Shown one piece after another: positions 34,768-48,800 of a DNA stretch of 62,000 bases. The stretch spans positions 1-62,000 of the forward strand of contig JAQGDQ010000136.1 in assembly GCA_030141605.1 (NCBI GenBank). Reading direction: 5' to 3'. Under the pieces are notes generated by a model. That model saw nothing but the letters and a program-made list of their open reading frames with translations, was not told the DNA's origin and did no database searches. The translations under genes and the position numbers were made by a program. Each line of letters begins with the position of its first letter. The stretch's first letter is position 1. Source of the stretch: Tubiluchus corallicola. Taxonomy: Eukaryota > Priapulida > Priapulimorpha > Priapulimorphida > Tubiluchidae.

Positions 34768-36560
34768 AAGCCGCAAATGGGCTAAGCCGCTAAGCTCAGC
34801 TGCCTAGAGAGTATTTTCATTGAAAAGCAACCGTCAACTATGTTTATGCTGCCACCTGTCGGATGGAAACAATTATGTGATTAGATTTATTACTTTACTC
34901 TTTTTCCTCCTAAATGCAATTAGAATACAATCGCTAAAGATTTTTAGCACGCCGACTTTTATTTTCCCGTTCACCCAAATTTTCAATAAAATATTCAAGA
35001 TTTCATTCACAAATGTTGTTGCTACCTGCAGTTGAAAAGAAAAAATCGCCAGCTTCGCAAACGAGAAACTCAAATATTTCACTGATTAACAATTCTAATT
35101 TCTAATTTGTAACCCTTCATATAGCAAAATGCTTTAATATTGACAAAACCATTATAGATTTTAGATTTCATTTCAACCTCACGCAGCAAAAAAGAAATTG
35201 TTGGCCCAAAAAGATTCTATCATAAGTGCTATAGTGTACTGTCTCAAATGTTATTACTTGTTATACATGTAACCCGTTAATCTAAGAAGATCATGTAAAC
35301 GTTTTACAAAAAATATCATAATTACGTTTTTTAAACTTTGTGAAACTTTAATAGCTGCAAATATGTTAAATTTGTGCAGGCTTTAATCTCATAAGCCTTC
35401 TATGTCCTCTGTCGTATTCGTCAAATTATAAACTAAATTTAGCTTTTTTACCAGATTTAGCACCATATTAAACCGCCGACAGTTTGCCTCAAAACACTCA
35501 AACTAAATTAAATTAAACGCATTAGCATTGCGAGTTTACTGTGCTGTACAGAGATGCGAATTATGAAGCCAAAACTAAAACGAAATTGAGTAAACTGTTT
35601 GCTGCCAAAAATCCAGAACGACAGCCTTTCATACTAGGACAGGGTTCGTTTACCTATACATTGTAGTACAATAATAGAAATTTAGTTTATGTCATCGTTA
35701 AGATTGGCTAGTAGATTAGTTCATTTGCAATTTTTGTACATTTATGTAAAAAGAAATGTTTACTGTACTATTTCTTATTAAACTTTCGAGTTGCTTTTCT
35801 ATTGCATTTCATTTTTTGAATATGGAAATTGTACGCCATTGCTGAAAAGGTTAAAAAGTTTGCAAAGCAAACTGTAATTGTGCAGGCTTATTAATAACTA
35901 GCTGTCTCAGAAAATATATTGCCAAAGCAATTATACAGACCTGCAAACTCATGCTCTGGTCTTTAAATTGGCCTGATAAAACCTTGAACTGCAAACGTCG
36001 TTCTCCCATCCTGGAACAGCGGTGGACTGATGGCGCCAACTTCTTGTTGCTGCCGGTGCCATTGTTACTGTCACTGCCATTGTTATGTTTGTCAATCCTG
36101 CAAATAAAATTACGTCTTGCCGCCTGGCTGTTGTTCACTGTAGCTGTTTATTAATAAAAATATCACAAAAGAAGAAAGTCAACAAATTCTTAATAGCAGG
36201 AGTAATATACAAAAATATCCAATATCACAGGAGATTTTATTAAACACTTTGTTTCGACTACAGATACATTTTTATTGTGGAATATTAAGTAATAACTAAT
36301 AATTTTGTATCAATCGCATAACGTTGCTACTGGGGCTATTATATAAACTTGTAATATAAATATCTAGATCTAATGCCATAATTACTTGTGTCCAAAAACA
36401 ATAATAACGGATTAATGATGTTTAAAAATAATATCAAGTAGGCTACAGTGATTATGATTACAGTAGGCTATGATGTAATTGCGTGTAATTATGATTAGTT
36501 TAGCATGCGTTCTTTGCCGCTTGTCGGCGCCACGATATTACTGTTGCTAACTCTGAAATT
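34768..36560. other. 3' UTR and intergenic region
   Basis: Contains the candidate poly(A) signal AATAAA (34985-34990) and AT-rich non-coding sequence. The opposing ORFs at 35851-36154 show no family signature. Confidence 0.45.
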
Positions 36561-36563
36561 CCG

Positions 36564-36595
36564 TATAAAAAACCGAAAAAACAATTCACAGTTCT
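36564..36595 (+). promoter_or_regulatory. TATA/initiator-type core promoter candidate
   Basis: TATAAAA at 36564-36570 is followed about 25 bases later by a TCACAGTT initiator-like sequence. It lies upstream of the open segment at 36623 and of ANKRD29 exon 1. A second TATA-like element (TATAAATA, 36790-36797) lies 132 bp upstream of the ANKRD29 ATG. Both are inferred from motif and spacing only. Confidence 0.4.
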
Positions 36596-36622
36596 CTCCA
36601 AATACGAAAGTTTTAGTTGAAT

Positions 36623-36742
36623 ATGTCTGAAAAACTTGCAAATACAGAAAGCCCGGAATATGGAAACACGACCGTGGCTATAACCAACCCTGGTACAATG
36701 CTATCATATTCTGTTATAAAAATCATTGCTAGGCTAAATAAC
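36623..36742 (+). CDS. Possible alternative first exon upstream of ANKRD29
   Basis: ATG at 36623 opens 40 codons (MSEKLANTESPEYG... to ...IIARLNN) that end exactly at a GTAAGA donor at 36743, in phase 0. ANKRD29 exon 2 begins in phase 0 at 40824, so this segment could splice to it and replace the short MSHK start. It sits just downstream of the TATA/initiator candidate. Without the splice the ORF stops at 36784. It may equally be 5' leader sequence or chance. Confidence 0.3.
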
Positions 36743-36921
36743 GTAAGAAAGTGGCGCCGCCAAACCGTAGTGTTAGTGAACTGAACTAATATAAATACTG
36801 TACGCTGGCCGTAATTTCTGTTACCAGCAACACAATCCATCCAGCAGATTCATTAGTGAATCGACAGTTCTGAAATTATTGACTCTTCCTCGAGCTTGGT
36901 GCAGTGCCCCAGTTGTCGGCC

Positions 36922-36933
36922 ATGTCTCATAAG
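36922..36933 (+). CDS. ANKRD29: ANKRD29 coding exon 1 (MSHK)
   Basis: Twelve coding bases, ATG TCT CAT AAG, immediately before the donor GTAAGC. The next exon opens KETP, recreating the conserved N terminus; this decides the start. Confidence 0.85.
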
Positions 36934-39683
36934 GTAAGCTGTTTGAGTTATCTACACTCTAGTGATCTGTGAAGCGTGCAGCGATTGTTATCAGGGCCCC
37001 TATTCAGTACAGCGTATTAGATTATTCATGGTGCGTGAGTCATATGCATTGCTGTCGTGGTTTGCGGAGTGTCGCATCATAGATGACACCTAATGCTGTT
37101 ACAATGTGCGACATTAATAATGCGTTTGTTGCGCATTGATCGGGTGTCTGTGTGAGGCGTGTGACAAAGAATCTGTTGCAATTGAAAGCATAGTGTTTAA
37201 TTGTTATTTACAATGAACTTAATTTTGGTGAGTAGTGTAATTACTTTCTGACGCTTTTCAGCACCTTGTACACACAGTGCATTTAAATTGATAGTAGAAA
37301 AATTAAAATCTAATTACTGAATGTATTACAGGCTAAAGTGTAATAATACAATAAGCAATTGTTATTCTGATTAATCAGCTCATTACAAGTAAAATGCCTT
37401 ATTAATCATTACACTAGACTGATTTTACTACTGTTCTTTTCAATGTTAGGTGCGAGAAAACATTGTTGATTTGTGCTCCTGTCTGCATTGTTGTAGGTGT
37501 TGTAGATCATGTTCTTACTTTCATTGTTGTAGGAGGTGACTAGTAGGTGTTCCTACTGCTATTGTTTTAATTGGCGTTTTTCGTTGAAGCAAAAAATAGA
37601 TGAATAGTAGACCCACATAGAACTGTAGGGTCTAGTAAAGATATTTGTGAGTGCACTGTTGTGAGTTCCCGGGGGCCTATATGTTCAATAGCGTTTGATT
37701 GTTGCAGTTGTTTCTTGAATTGGCTGTACTGTCACTAGAAATAATCATGAATATTTTCGACTACATAACCTTGCAATGCCTGTAATACACATGTTTCCAG
37801 CTACATAGTTACAGAAGTTGCAGAGCTATGTTCTTGATTGTTTTCGTGTATGTATACATGCTTTGCTTAGGTGTTTCTGATTAGACTTTTTACAGGAGAT
37901 ACAGGTACCCAAGCTTGTTTCATTGTTGCTGAAAGTGTTTGTATATCACTAATTTATTGTTGTCTGGGCAGATATTGGTCAACAAACAATTGTTTTTGGA
38001 CAATCTATGTTATTGTTTCTAATGCTTTCTGATATGATTCCTGTTGTTTAATGATTATATGATGGGATATGACGTAAATATCAGTACAATAATTTTGGGT
38101 TAAGCATTCTTACTTTTAATTTTGACTTGAATGTATATTTTAATAATTACAACGTTAGACTATTGTAATGCAATTTTTGTTATTAGCCTAAACATTTTAG
38201 ACACTTATGACAATGAAAGTTTGAGAGAACAGTTATTAAAATTCTTGGACAGTGAGACAATACCTACACTCCTGCAGTTACTAACAGCATTTTAATGGAA
38301 GAATAATTAAGAGCATTCAACGTAAAAATGTTGCCTAATAACTATGAATAACATTATTATTGTAAGACTTGTGTTTGCTTGCCTTGAACCTGTTTTAAGC
38401 TTTGAACATTTCACTTTAGTTATCTAATTGATATGCATCAGACATTTCATCTAGCACAACTGGTACTTTACCATTAGCCATTTCTGAAAGCTGACAAAGA
38501 GTTATTTAAATTCGTGTATTATTATTGCCAGCCCACCTGCAAAATTTCACCGTCAAATGACCTCAGGTGTGCACAGGTTCAATTGGTGTAAATGATTTTA
38601 CACAGTTCTGCCTTTGTTCAGCAACATAATACTGCCTCAGGTAAAATTTTTCTTAGCAGCACCGCTCAAACCGCAAGAAAAAGAATAAACGTGCGAACAA
38701 CTTAAAAACTCAAGTTTTATGATTTTTTCTACAACCTAAAGCTTTCTGTAGTTTAACTAAAATAGTATTTCATTTTTGAGAATCTTTGATGATTTTTATT
38801 ATAAAGGCTTGCAGAACCCACAAAACATACTTGCAATCTAGAACTGCAATATGGACAATTACTGGTACTTCCCAACACTATTTAAGCATAAAAAGAAAAA
38901 ACCTCTAAACTTGTTAACCACCCAAAGAGATTGAAATAGTTTTATAAATGCACAAAGTGCAAAAGATTACTAATGCTATGAAACAACAACGGAAAGGTAA
39001 AATTGAGAATTGATTTTCGTAGTTCAACTTCTAGCAAGTAGGTAACTGGAATTATATTATATATTAAAATTAGTGCAATCTGTTTGTAGTAGGTTAGGAA
39101 ACGAAAACAAAAAATGAAACTGCTGGGGTTGTGTTAGCTAAAATGAGGTTTGGATAAATGGCGTGGGGTGATAATTAACAAAAATCATAATTAACTGCCA
39201 TTTCATGCCTATAAATTTATTCAATGTAAATGTCAGTCAATGTAAATTGTGCCTTTTTAGTGCCTATCTGTGCGCTGGAAATATATCATGACTCAGTCAT
39301 CACCATAACACCTTGTACTTACATCTCTCATTCATGTAATCTTCATCTTCATACTGAATTTGCACCCAGTCTTGAGAGAGTGTGTGCATGTGAATCAGAG
39401 AGAGAGAGAGAGAGAGAGTGAATGAGAAATGGAAAGTAGGAGAGACCATATTATGCACTGTTACTCGCTAATTTACCATTAATCTAGGCAGTATCAACTT
39501 CTATGCATAAATTTGTTCATTTTTTATAACTTTAGTGCTGTGGATGGATGAATTCAGTTGTATACTCATTGTGAATTAAGTAAATTCTAATTCTAAAAAA
39601 GGAATCTTGAAAAGAATGCTCAAAACTTCTGAAGCTTTTCAAATGGAATGTTTATTGCTGTGATGAGACTAGTTAATAGACAT

Positions 39684-39775
<92 letters not shown>

Positions 39776-39803
39776 CGTGTGCGGTGTGAGTGCGGTGCGG
39801 TGC

Positions 39804-39845
<42 letters not shown>

Positions 39846-42800
39846 TGTGTGTGTGCGGGTGTGGGTGTGGGTGGGTGGCTGGCGTGTGGGTGTGGGTGCT
39901 TGTGGGTGCATGTTGTTTGCCATATTGTTACCTAGAAATAGAAAACAAATTATTTGAAATTAATTTAGCCCAGACAGGCAAATAAGTCTATTATTTTAAA
40001 AGAGTTTTCAAATAGTATTTGCAACTATAGCAGCTAAATGTCACGTCAAGTATATGCGTCTGTAGTCTGGCATCATAAAATCAATTACTTTTTACTGTTA
40101 GTCTTTTACAACTGTTTATAAATATATAACTCTCCAGAATATTTTGCTTATACTAAAACTTAAATTTTGAAAAGTTGAGACTTGCAGCTAGTAGAGTATA
40201 GCTGACTGTAGTTTATGGTGTGCAGCATAATACAGGCTTCATGGTAGATAGACTTAGAGTGAAGTTTTTATGACCTAGAAAAATATCTCATTAATCAATC
40301 GGGGAATCAAACAAAATGTTACAATTTGGGGAAATGTTTTTTTCATTGTCTGAATTATTTTGATCTTGTCCTGAAATCATAAAATTGCCAAGAGACCTAC
40401 AGCAGCATAACTTAGACTACATGGTACTCTGCAGACTGAATGGCTGTTTTGAAAATTAAGCAAACGTGGCTCTCCAAGTTTTTGCATAGTCCCTGATTCT
40501 GTGGCACTAACAGAACACTTTCAAGACAGAAACTATAGCCTTATTTTTAATGCAACAGTTTCTTTGGTCTCCCTTGTAGTTGTCCTGTCCTTTTATGAAC
40601 AAATGTTAAATGAAATGTACAAGAAGTGTCCTTGTGCTTCAGATGTCATAATTTTTTGGTCTTCTTCTCCTCCTGTCCTGTTGTGGACTTTGCAAACCAG
40701 CGCAAAATACAATGGAAAACTATTCGTATTCACCTGTCATATGATTTGTCAGTTTGTTACAGATAAATGAGTTTTAGAATTTACCATGATCACTCTGTAA
40801 TAATTCAGTTCAATTTCTTGCAGAAGGAGACGCCATCAGACCAGCAGCTCCATCTAGCGGCCTTACAAGGAAATGCTGAAGCCCTGACACGGGTTCTGGA
40901 GAGTGGGAAGGTTCATGTGGATTGTAAAGACAAGGTAACTGTAGAATGGATATTACATGTATTAACCTGTTCAATGTTTTACATGTAATATGCTTAATTT
41001 GTCAATTTTTTTATGTTTCTGCCATTTTTGTGTGACAGCCACTGACAGGATGGAAATTCTGCTATTTTTTGTGCACTCTTAGCCACTCTATTAGTTCACA
41101 TAAAGAACCTAGTAACTTTTAATGAAGATTTGCATTAGTTTTTTTTTTTGCATTTAGCTAATTTTAATATGACTGGTAGGCATGGTGGTCAAATGGTTCA
41201 GGCATTTTCCTGCCTATCCAGAGTTTGGATTCAAACCCCTCTCATGCCAGGGGTTTTTCAGTCACGTATCATTCGAACAGGACATTTTTCTGGCCGCGTT
41301 AATTGGTTGTTTACTGGGAGAGAAAAACAGCCATACAACGGGCTTGCCTTGTTATCTTGTGTAGGAGGTTTGTAAATTAATGGCGATAACTGTCTATTCC
41401 TATGGTCCTTCAGGGACGTGGGGCAATTCGTCTTTGATGCGAGGCATTAATAGGCAGGCTAAGGCAGTTACGGAATGAGAGGTCCATCTCTGTTATAGCT
41501 GTATGTTAGGCCACAACTAGCGCCATCTTATCTTATCTTTGCTGAATAATTTAAAACAAATAAATCTTTTTCCACATCATTCCTTATGTAATTTCGTAAC
41601 TAGCCTATTTGCAATCCCAAAGTTTTGTGTAATGATTCGTAATTGATTGGCTGATTCATAAATGTTAGGGCTTGGATGCAAAGGTTTCCGTTTTCATAAT
41701 TGTTATCTGCTTTTACATCGTATTTTTTTTCTTCTTACTTTGTTGCAATTCATAATTATTTTTATAATGATTTGTCATTTGTCACCTCAGTAGTAGTATG
41801 TATAGTTGTACTTGATCAGAAAACGTTTACTGAAGGAATGAATTAAGCGTGCAAAAATTGTAAATAATTTGCGTCCTGGGACGAACTGTTCACTGATAGA
41901 GTTCCTGTTGGCAAATGTTTGGCAAACTCGGATAAACAAATTTGTTTATAGGGTATACAACATGCAATAACAATGCTGTGTGTATATTTGTATAGCGTAA
42001 ACCTTAGTACCGCGATAGGATAGGATAGGATATGTCAGCAACATTTGAGAAGTAAAGTAAACCCGAGATTACAGGTACTAGGAAGTAAATATTAGGATCA
42101 TTTGTGACATTCTGATGAAGTAAAACTAATGCAAACATTGTAAACAATCTGTGTGCGGCAGACATAAACACTGTAAACCATTAAGCTGAATGGTTTAATT
42201 GCCTTATTAACATTCAACCATATTTTTCCTTTTTTTCATTATTACTTACTTACACTTAGCCCATTTAGTTCTCTTGACGGCAGGAGGCGCATAAGGCCAT
42301 GACACTTCTTCTCCAAGCTCTACTGTCCTCTGCCGTTGCTTACTCCATCTCCATCCTGCATAACTCCCCTCAGCCCCCACTGTTCTTTTCCATGTTGTTC
42401 TCGGTCTACCTCTCGCCCTTCTTCCTGCCGGTGTCTATTCCATACTGTCTCACAGTCATTCTCGCCTTCCCTTCGTAAGACGTGACCAATCTTATTTCAT
42501 TTCCCCCTCATCTCACTCACTGCATTCATTTGTGCCCTGTTTACCCCCTCGTTCTTACCCTCACATTTTGTTTTTAACAAGACACAGTATTAAAACTTTG
42601 TAGAATAACCATAGAGAATGAAAACCATTTTGTGTGAATAAAAGTCTCGTAGGTTTTTAAAACCATGTTTACTAACTGACTGACTCCCTTGCTGACTGAC
42701 CGCCAAAAAGCTTTTAAGCAAAATTTACGGAAAATGCTGCCCCGAATCATTCATTAAATGCACTGCTTGGTTTTTTATTTTAATTTACGTCTTTTAATTT

Positions 42801-45800
42801 AGACCTCAATCATTCATACAAAAAACACAAAATAATAATTTGCAAAATGAAACCTTTCGGAAATGTTTGAACTTCAGAGTATGCCTAGCCTGGCCGCTTT
42901 GTGATCTCATCTTCCAACTGCAGCACTATAGCTTGCTCACCAACAGTTCTAATTGGCATAGCCTGTGTATATTTTCCCTTTGTTTATTTGTTTCCTTCAT
43001 TCCATTAGTTCCTTCTAGTCCTTCAGTATTCCAAGAAATATGTTCGCTCTTATGTCTGAAAACTTTTCGTCTTTTACTTTACTGGCTTTTTGACAAACCT
43101 TAGAGCATCTTGAAAAAGACCAAAAGATCAAGCTTAGCTAACAGCAAGCTAAATCTATATTCCACTTCTAATCACATTTAAGGGCATTATGATTCATTAG
43201 ATTAGATGACAGTGCGTCGAGAGATCAATTTGCCAAGTTTGGGCAAAGAACCAGTGGGTTGACGGACCAACATGAAGAACGTTTAAGATAATGTAGAATG
43301 CAGAAGCTCAACTTTATGCTTAATTCTCCTTTATAAAGTTTTCCTTTAGTCTCCTTTTGTAGGTCTTGCTGGCTGCAGTGTTTCCTTTAAACAAACACCA
43401 CAGGCACACACAGTACATTTCCTGTGTAAAGTTGTCTACCACTAAATATGGAAAGTTTAGGCAGCTATCATTGGCCTAAGGCTAATTTCTAATAAATGTT
43501 GTTTTAATGTGCCATATCAAAATACGTCTGTTATTACGCCATTATTTAACTATTGTTAACGTAAAACATGCAAAATGACTTGTAAGTGTTGACATAGGTA
43601 AAATTCCCATATTTTTTCATAGCCTGGCCTTTGGGACGATTGAAATAATGTCGTTTGGAACCAGTTTTTCTAGCCCTGGTGAAAAATAATCCAGTCCTCT
43701 TAGGATTAATAATAATAATTAAGAATTCCAATGTTGTTTACCTACGTAGTAAATCATACACATCAAGCAATTTATTCGTTTATAGCATGAATTCAGCAAC
43801 TTTGTTTACTGGAGAGATTAAACAGCCGATAAAGCAGTTAAATTAATTTTGTGGTTATTCATCAGCAACGGTCAATACTATCATGTTTTGTGGGAAGTTA
43901 GCAGACTCAAGCGGAATTGGTTTCGTTTTGTAAATTATTAATGTCTCGGGTAAAGGAAGAAACCAAAGAAAAGATGAATTTAGTAGACTTAATTGACCAA
44001 TGGCTTTCCCAAGAATGTTTGAGAACCTAACAAAGACGACTGCAATTTACAGTGTTGTAAGAATGTCTGAGGAAAATTTACAGGAAGGTCAAAAAGTTCG
44101 TATTCGTCGTCTTTACTGTATAGTGTTTTTGCTTAGAGCGTCTGGGATTCTTATGACCTACAAGCCTCGGGACAACCCTGGGCCCCGCTGCTGTTATCAA
44201 AGCTCTAATTACTGTAATTTAGCAGCTACCAGCTGTTGCCGAAACCGAGCGCAGGCGTCAGAATTTCATAAGCGTATTTTCTGTTTCACTGCGTTTCATA
44301 AAACTGTGTTAGCATGTCCCATTAGCATAAAAATTGCTTGTTTTCTGTAAAACGTTAATATTATACAGAGTACAAGCTGTAAACTTTCGTTGTGAAGCTA
44401 ACAACAAACTTTGTAGGCCACCGTTTTCGTTCAGATTTCAGACGCTTGCTTTACGCTTTCATTTATGTATCTGCATTCGTTTGTGCTTCTCTCAATTGCT
44501 TGTTTATAGCTTTGTTGTTGTTGTTGTTGTTGTTGTTGTTTTTGTTCGTTTGCATGTATTAAAATAACCTAATGAACTCGAATTTATGAAGAAAGCCTAC
44601 AGTTTCGTGAATTTCCTTATATCACTTCTTTTTATAAGATTTTTGAGCAGTTTAGTTTGCTGCATTTTGTATTTCAGTGTCTACCTACTTTATTTAGGGT
44701 GATTTTGTAAAGAAATGTTTGTGGCAGCCCTTATTTAGCATTTATCTTGAAAGTATTTATTTATTCACTCCTTTGACTGCTCATTTTTCTTAATAACTTT
44801 CTTATTCTAAAACGGTTCACTCAAATTTTCTTCACACCAAAGTGGTTTACTCAAATGTAGCCTATTCATAGCAAAAGTCATTTTTTTCCAGTTTCAAACT
44901 TCATTCGTAGGGATTCATTTTATACACAATCCGATTTACACTAAGTGAAGTGGTTTTATCAACGTTTTTATACTCTATCATTGCTCAGAAGTTTAGTTAA
45001 ACACTGTTGTCGTTCCCTCAAATTTAATTTGTATTCAGACCAAAACCCTGTTTACACCGTAATGGTTAGCAAGAACCCTGCTTATAATTGTTTAATCGAA
45101 GAAATAACTCACTGAGTAAATTACCAGCGGTTGGTGGTTCTGACATCGACTAGCATAAATACTGCGACTAGGAAAATTAAGAATTAATGAGCAGGCAAAA
45201 TAAATGAATTTATGAATTAACCTTCTTATTGTCAGTAAATTATTGCTTAATTCTGTTCATATTCTTTGTTTATTCGTTCATTTATTTAATTCTAGCAAGC
45301 TTGTTATTTTACTTAAGGTATTGTGTATAATTTTTAAACCGTTTTGATTATACTAAACTAGCTTTATCCTGTCTTCTTTGCAATATACGAATGGCGGCCA
45401 AGTAGTAGTAGTAGTAGTAAAATCTTTATTTGCCATTTTAAAACATTGACCATCATAATACAAGACAGACAATCAGTGTTAGTTCATATGAAATTAAACA
45501 TACACTGTTCTGGGCAAATGCGTCTGGTGCAAGCTAAACTATAAGTGCAACTAGAATTTCAAAAAATAAAATATAAACTAGTTTAGTACGGTCTGGGAAA
45601 AATGAAATTATGATTTGAGTAGGTGTCATCGTGTTCGTATGTCTGATATTCAAAACGTGTCATTAAATGTTTTTTTAATTTAAACTTGAATATTGTTAAA
45701 GAGCTGCTGTGTTTTAGTGATGTCGGTAATGAATTCCAAAGTTGTATAGCTTGTTTAGTAATGGAATACTTTCCATATTGGTTGTTCGTTCTGATGTTTC

Positions 45801-48800
45801 TTAAATTTAGTGTTCTGTTATTCATACTGGGGTTTTTAAGAAGTGGGAGCTTATTGTTTTCAAAGGGAGCATTAATATTGTTGATATATTTATAGAGAAA
45901 CAGGAGAGTTTGATAATCTCTGTGGGCTTCTAGTATCGGGATTTTCATGGAGTTTCTTAAAGAGGTGGCAGAATATTTACTTGTATTGTGAGATGATTTC
46001 AAAGAATGGCCATTAACTAATCGTAAAGCGTAGTTTTGAAGTGCATTTAACTTGATGTATGACTCTCTTTTCACTTTTTGGTATAGTATGCAGGCATATA
46101 AATAATGGGGCAAAATTAAAGTTTTGTAAATTAGAATTTTTGTTTGTTTTGATAGTTGTCCTCTGATTTGTCGAAGGTACGAAGTACTTAATGCCATTTT
46201 TTTATAAATGTTGATAAACTGCTCTTCCCATGTAAGCATGTTGTCCAACTTAACGCCTAAGAAATTAACAAATTAGATTTTATTAGAAATTAGAAATTAA
46301 ATGAGCTATTTAACTGGAATCTTGTCGAATAATATTGAAGCAGACAATAATGCAAATCTATAATTACAGTGTTAGTGGACATTATATATTACATAGAAAT
46401 GTTTTACGTGGTACAAGTGTATGACATTTGACCTCCCATAATATGTAGGAATTCTTTAAGACCTCTTTTTAGGCGTAATTGAATAGGGAAAAGCTTTGAA
46501 ACATGTTGGCTGTTAACAGAAGTTTTTGTGTTTAGATTAGTTGTTTATAGCTAGAAATTCAACGTAGACCTCTTTTGAAATTCTGTTTTTTATACAGGAG
46601 GGCACCACCCCGCTCATTCTTGCGGCAGCGAATAACCACTTAGACTGTGTCAAAATCCTATTAGATCATGGAGCTGACCCTAAAACTAGGAGGGTGGTAT
46701 GTTCATTATAATAGTGCTGTAATTTGCCTGTAATACCTGCTAACCCTGTCACTAAACTTTTGTTTATTGTGTTGTACAACAAGACCAATTCCATAAATTC
46801 GTATGTGCAAAAACAACCGGTTTTTACTCTTTTCATATCAATGAATCAGGCATCTTAAATTTAATGATTGAACCAGACAAGTCCAAGTTCAAGTTTCAGA
46901 TGTTGTTGTGAACTTAACAAGTTCTGAATGTTATTATGAAGGACATAATTAACGTTTTACCCTTCCGGAAGACATATTTTTGCTGATTTGATGTTTTATC
47001 CTTGGGCAATATTGGCAATACATTAACTAATCTGCTTAATTCTGGTGGCGCCATCTCTCATTTGGAATATCAAACTTACTGACACTTACAACAGTCCTAT
47101 ACAGAATTTCTCATCTAGCAGTATAGTCATTACATACTGAGCTGGTAGAAGAGCATTATTATCAAGAGAAAAGGTAACTGGTAAAATTCGAAGGAATTGT
47201 GTGTTTAGATATCTCGTATATTTGTCTTGCCACTGTAATACGGACAAATTGCTTTGGATACATGTAATGAGCATTTTACATTTTTTAGACTGGAACGTGT
47301 GCTCTGTTCTTTGCTGCTCAAGGCGGCTTTCTCGAAATTGTAAAGCTGCTATTAAATGCAGGAACTCCAATAGATATGGCCAGCTTTGTAAGTTTTCTTC
47401 CAGATCATTCATTTTTATCTACTGTCAGTATTAAACATAGGTGGTTAATTAACCAACATTGAAGATCTATTCATTTCTTGTATTTAATTGTTGCCGTTAG
47501 TTAACCAGTTAACTGGTTAGTTAGATTGGTTGATTGACTAATTGTCTAGCTGATTGTTTACCGTTGGTGCAGATTATCTCTCTTATATTATTGGGCAAAT
47601 GAGGATGTTTTTTACAATTTTGGTTGATACATTGGTAATTGCCATTGGTTTGAATACGAAAGAATGAAATGAATGAATGACCAGTGTTATTAGTTTGTTA
47701 AACTCTTTTAAATAGCAGATTTATATTCTTGCATCTTGCCATTATATTTTTTCATTTATTGGTTTCATGTGATATCTAAAAATTGTTCTTTAAAGAATGA
47801 CAAGTTTTCATTTGAAATCAATGTTACTAATTTTTTTGACTCAGGAAAGAAGTTATAGGTATTGCAAACCCTATACATGCAAACCCTCTGCAAACCAATA
47901 CATTGAAAAACTTTCACTAAAATTTAACAAAATGTGTTTACTCAGTTTATAAATATCATAATAATATTTCATTGTTTAACGTTTTCTAGGATGGTGGTAC
48001 CCCTTTATTTGTTGCTTGCCAATGCAATCATATACAAGTTGTGGAGGAATTACTAACCAGACATGCCAATATTAATGCAGAGATGACTGTAAGTGTGCAC
48101 AAATTAGCCACATTCTGTTGGTTGTGACATCAAATGTTCACAAACAATGAACAAGCATAGACTAATTTAAGATGGCCAGGCCTTACTGCAACCTGACAAT
48201 ATCTGTCTGTGTAACTGTGCAACCTTAGGACATGTTGATGCGAACTGAACAGTTCACTGGTCATGCTGTATGCTTCGCGACCAGATAAGCGATTTATTTT
48301 ACTCAATTTTTATTTTTTGTATTCATGGTCATGGTTGTGGGTCATCTGGTTCGCTACTGTCTCTGGGCAGTTTCATACTGACTATCTGTTTACTGCATTA
48401 AAGGAGGATGTGTATCATATTAGAAAATGGTTAAGATGCTACTACTACTTCAGTGTCTAATCTTAGAGGGTTATTCTTGATATCTGTAAATATTTTTATA
48501 TGCATATATAAAGTTATGAATACAAGTTGTGCGTTTGACCCGAGATCAGTTGCCTTTGTTGTGCTAATTGCACTATTTGTAGAAAGTAGATTAGTAGAAA
48601 GTGTAAGAGCGTACCAAGTAATGATGTTTTAGGTGTGGATCAAAAATACAGTTTAGCACTTTACAAGCCCATCTACGGGGTGTGTCAGTAATTTCCACCA
48701 GGGGCATTCCATCTTCTTTGTAGAACCTAAAAACTTGTACAGTCCATTAACTATATTAAACACAAAGAATAATCCTTACATGATTTAAATGTCAAATGGA

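Larger units (their letters stand above)
36934..40823 (+). other. ANKRD29 intron 1
   Basis: A 3.9-kb phase-0 intron, GTAAGC...TTGCAG. It contains (GA)n at 39397-39420 and a long (TG)n tract; no gene is supported inside it. Confidence 0.85.
40935..46597 (+). other. ANKRD29 intron 2 with nested transposon remnants
   Basis: A 5.7-kb phase-0 intron, the longest of the gene. It carries a SINE at 41170-41535 (plus), a LINE 3' fragment at 42238-42560 (minus) and a longer LINE fragment at 45402-46275 (minus), plus (TTG)n at 44512-44540 and a short (AGGAT)n run at 42016-42031. Confidence 0.85.

Noticed and set aside
39648-39985. Cys/Val- and Thr/His-repeat ORFs
   Set aside because: These are readings of the (TG)n tract.
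44000-44350. 116-codon ORF in ANKRD29 intron 2
   Set aside because: No domain, no supporting splice sites, composition like the surrounding intron.
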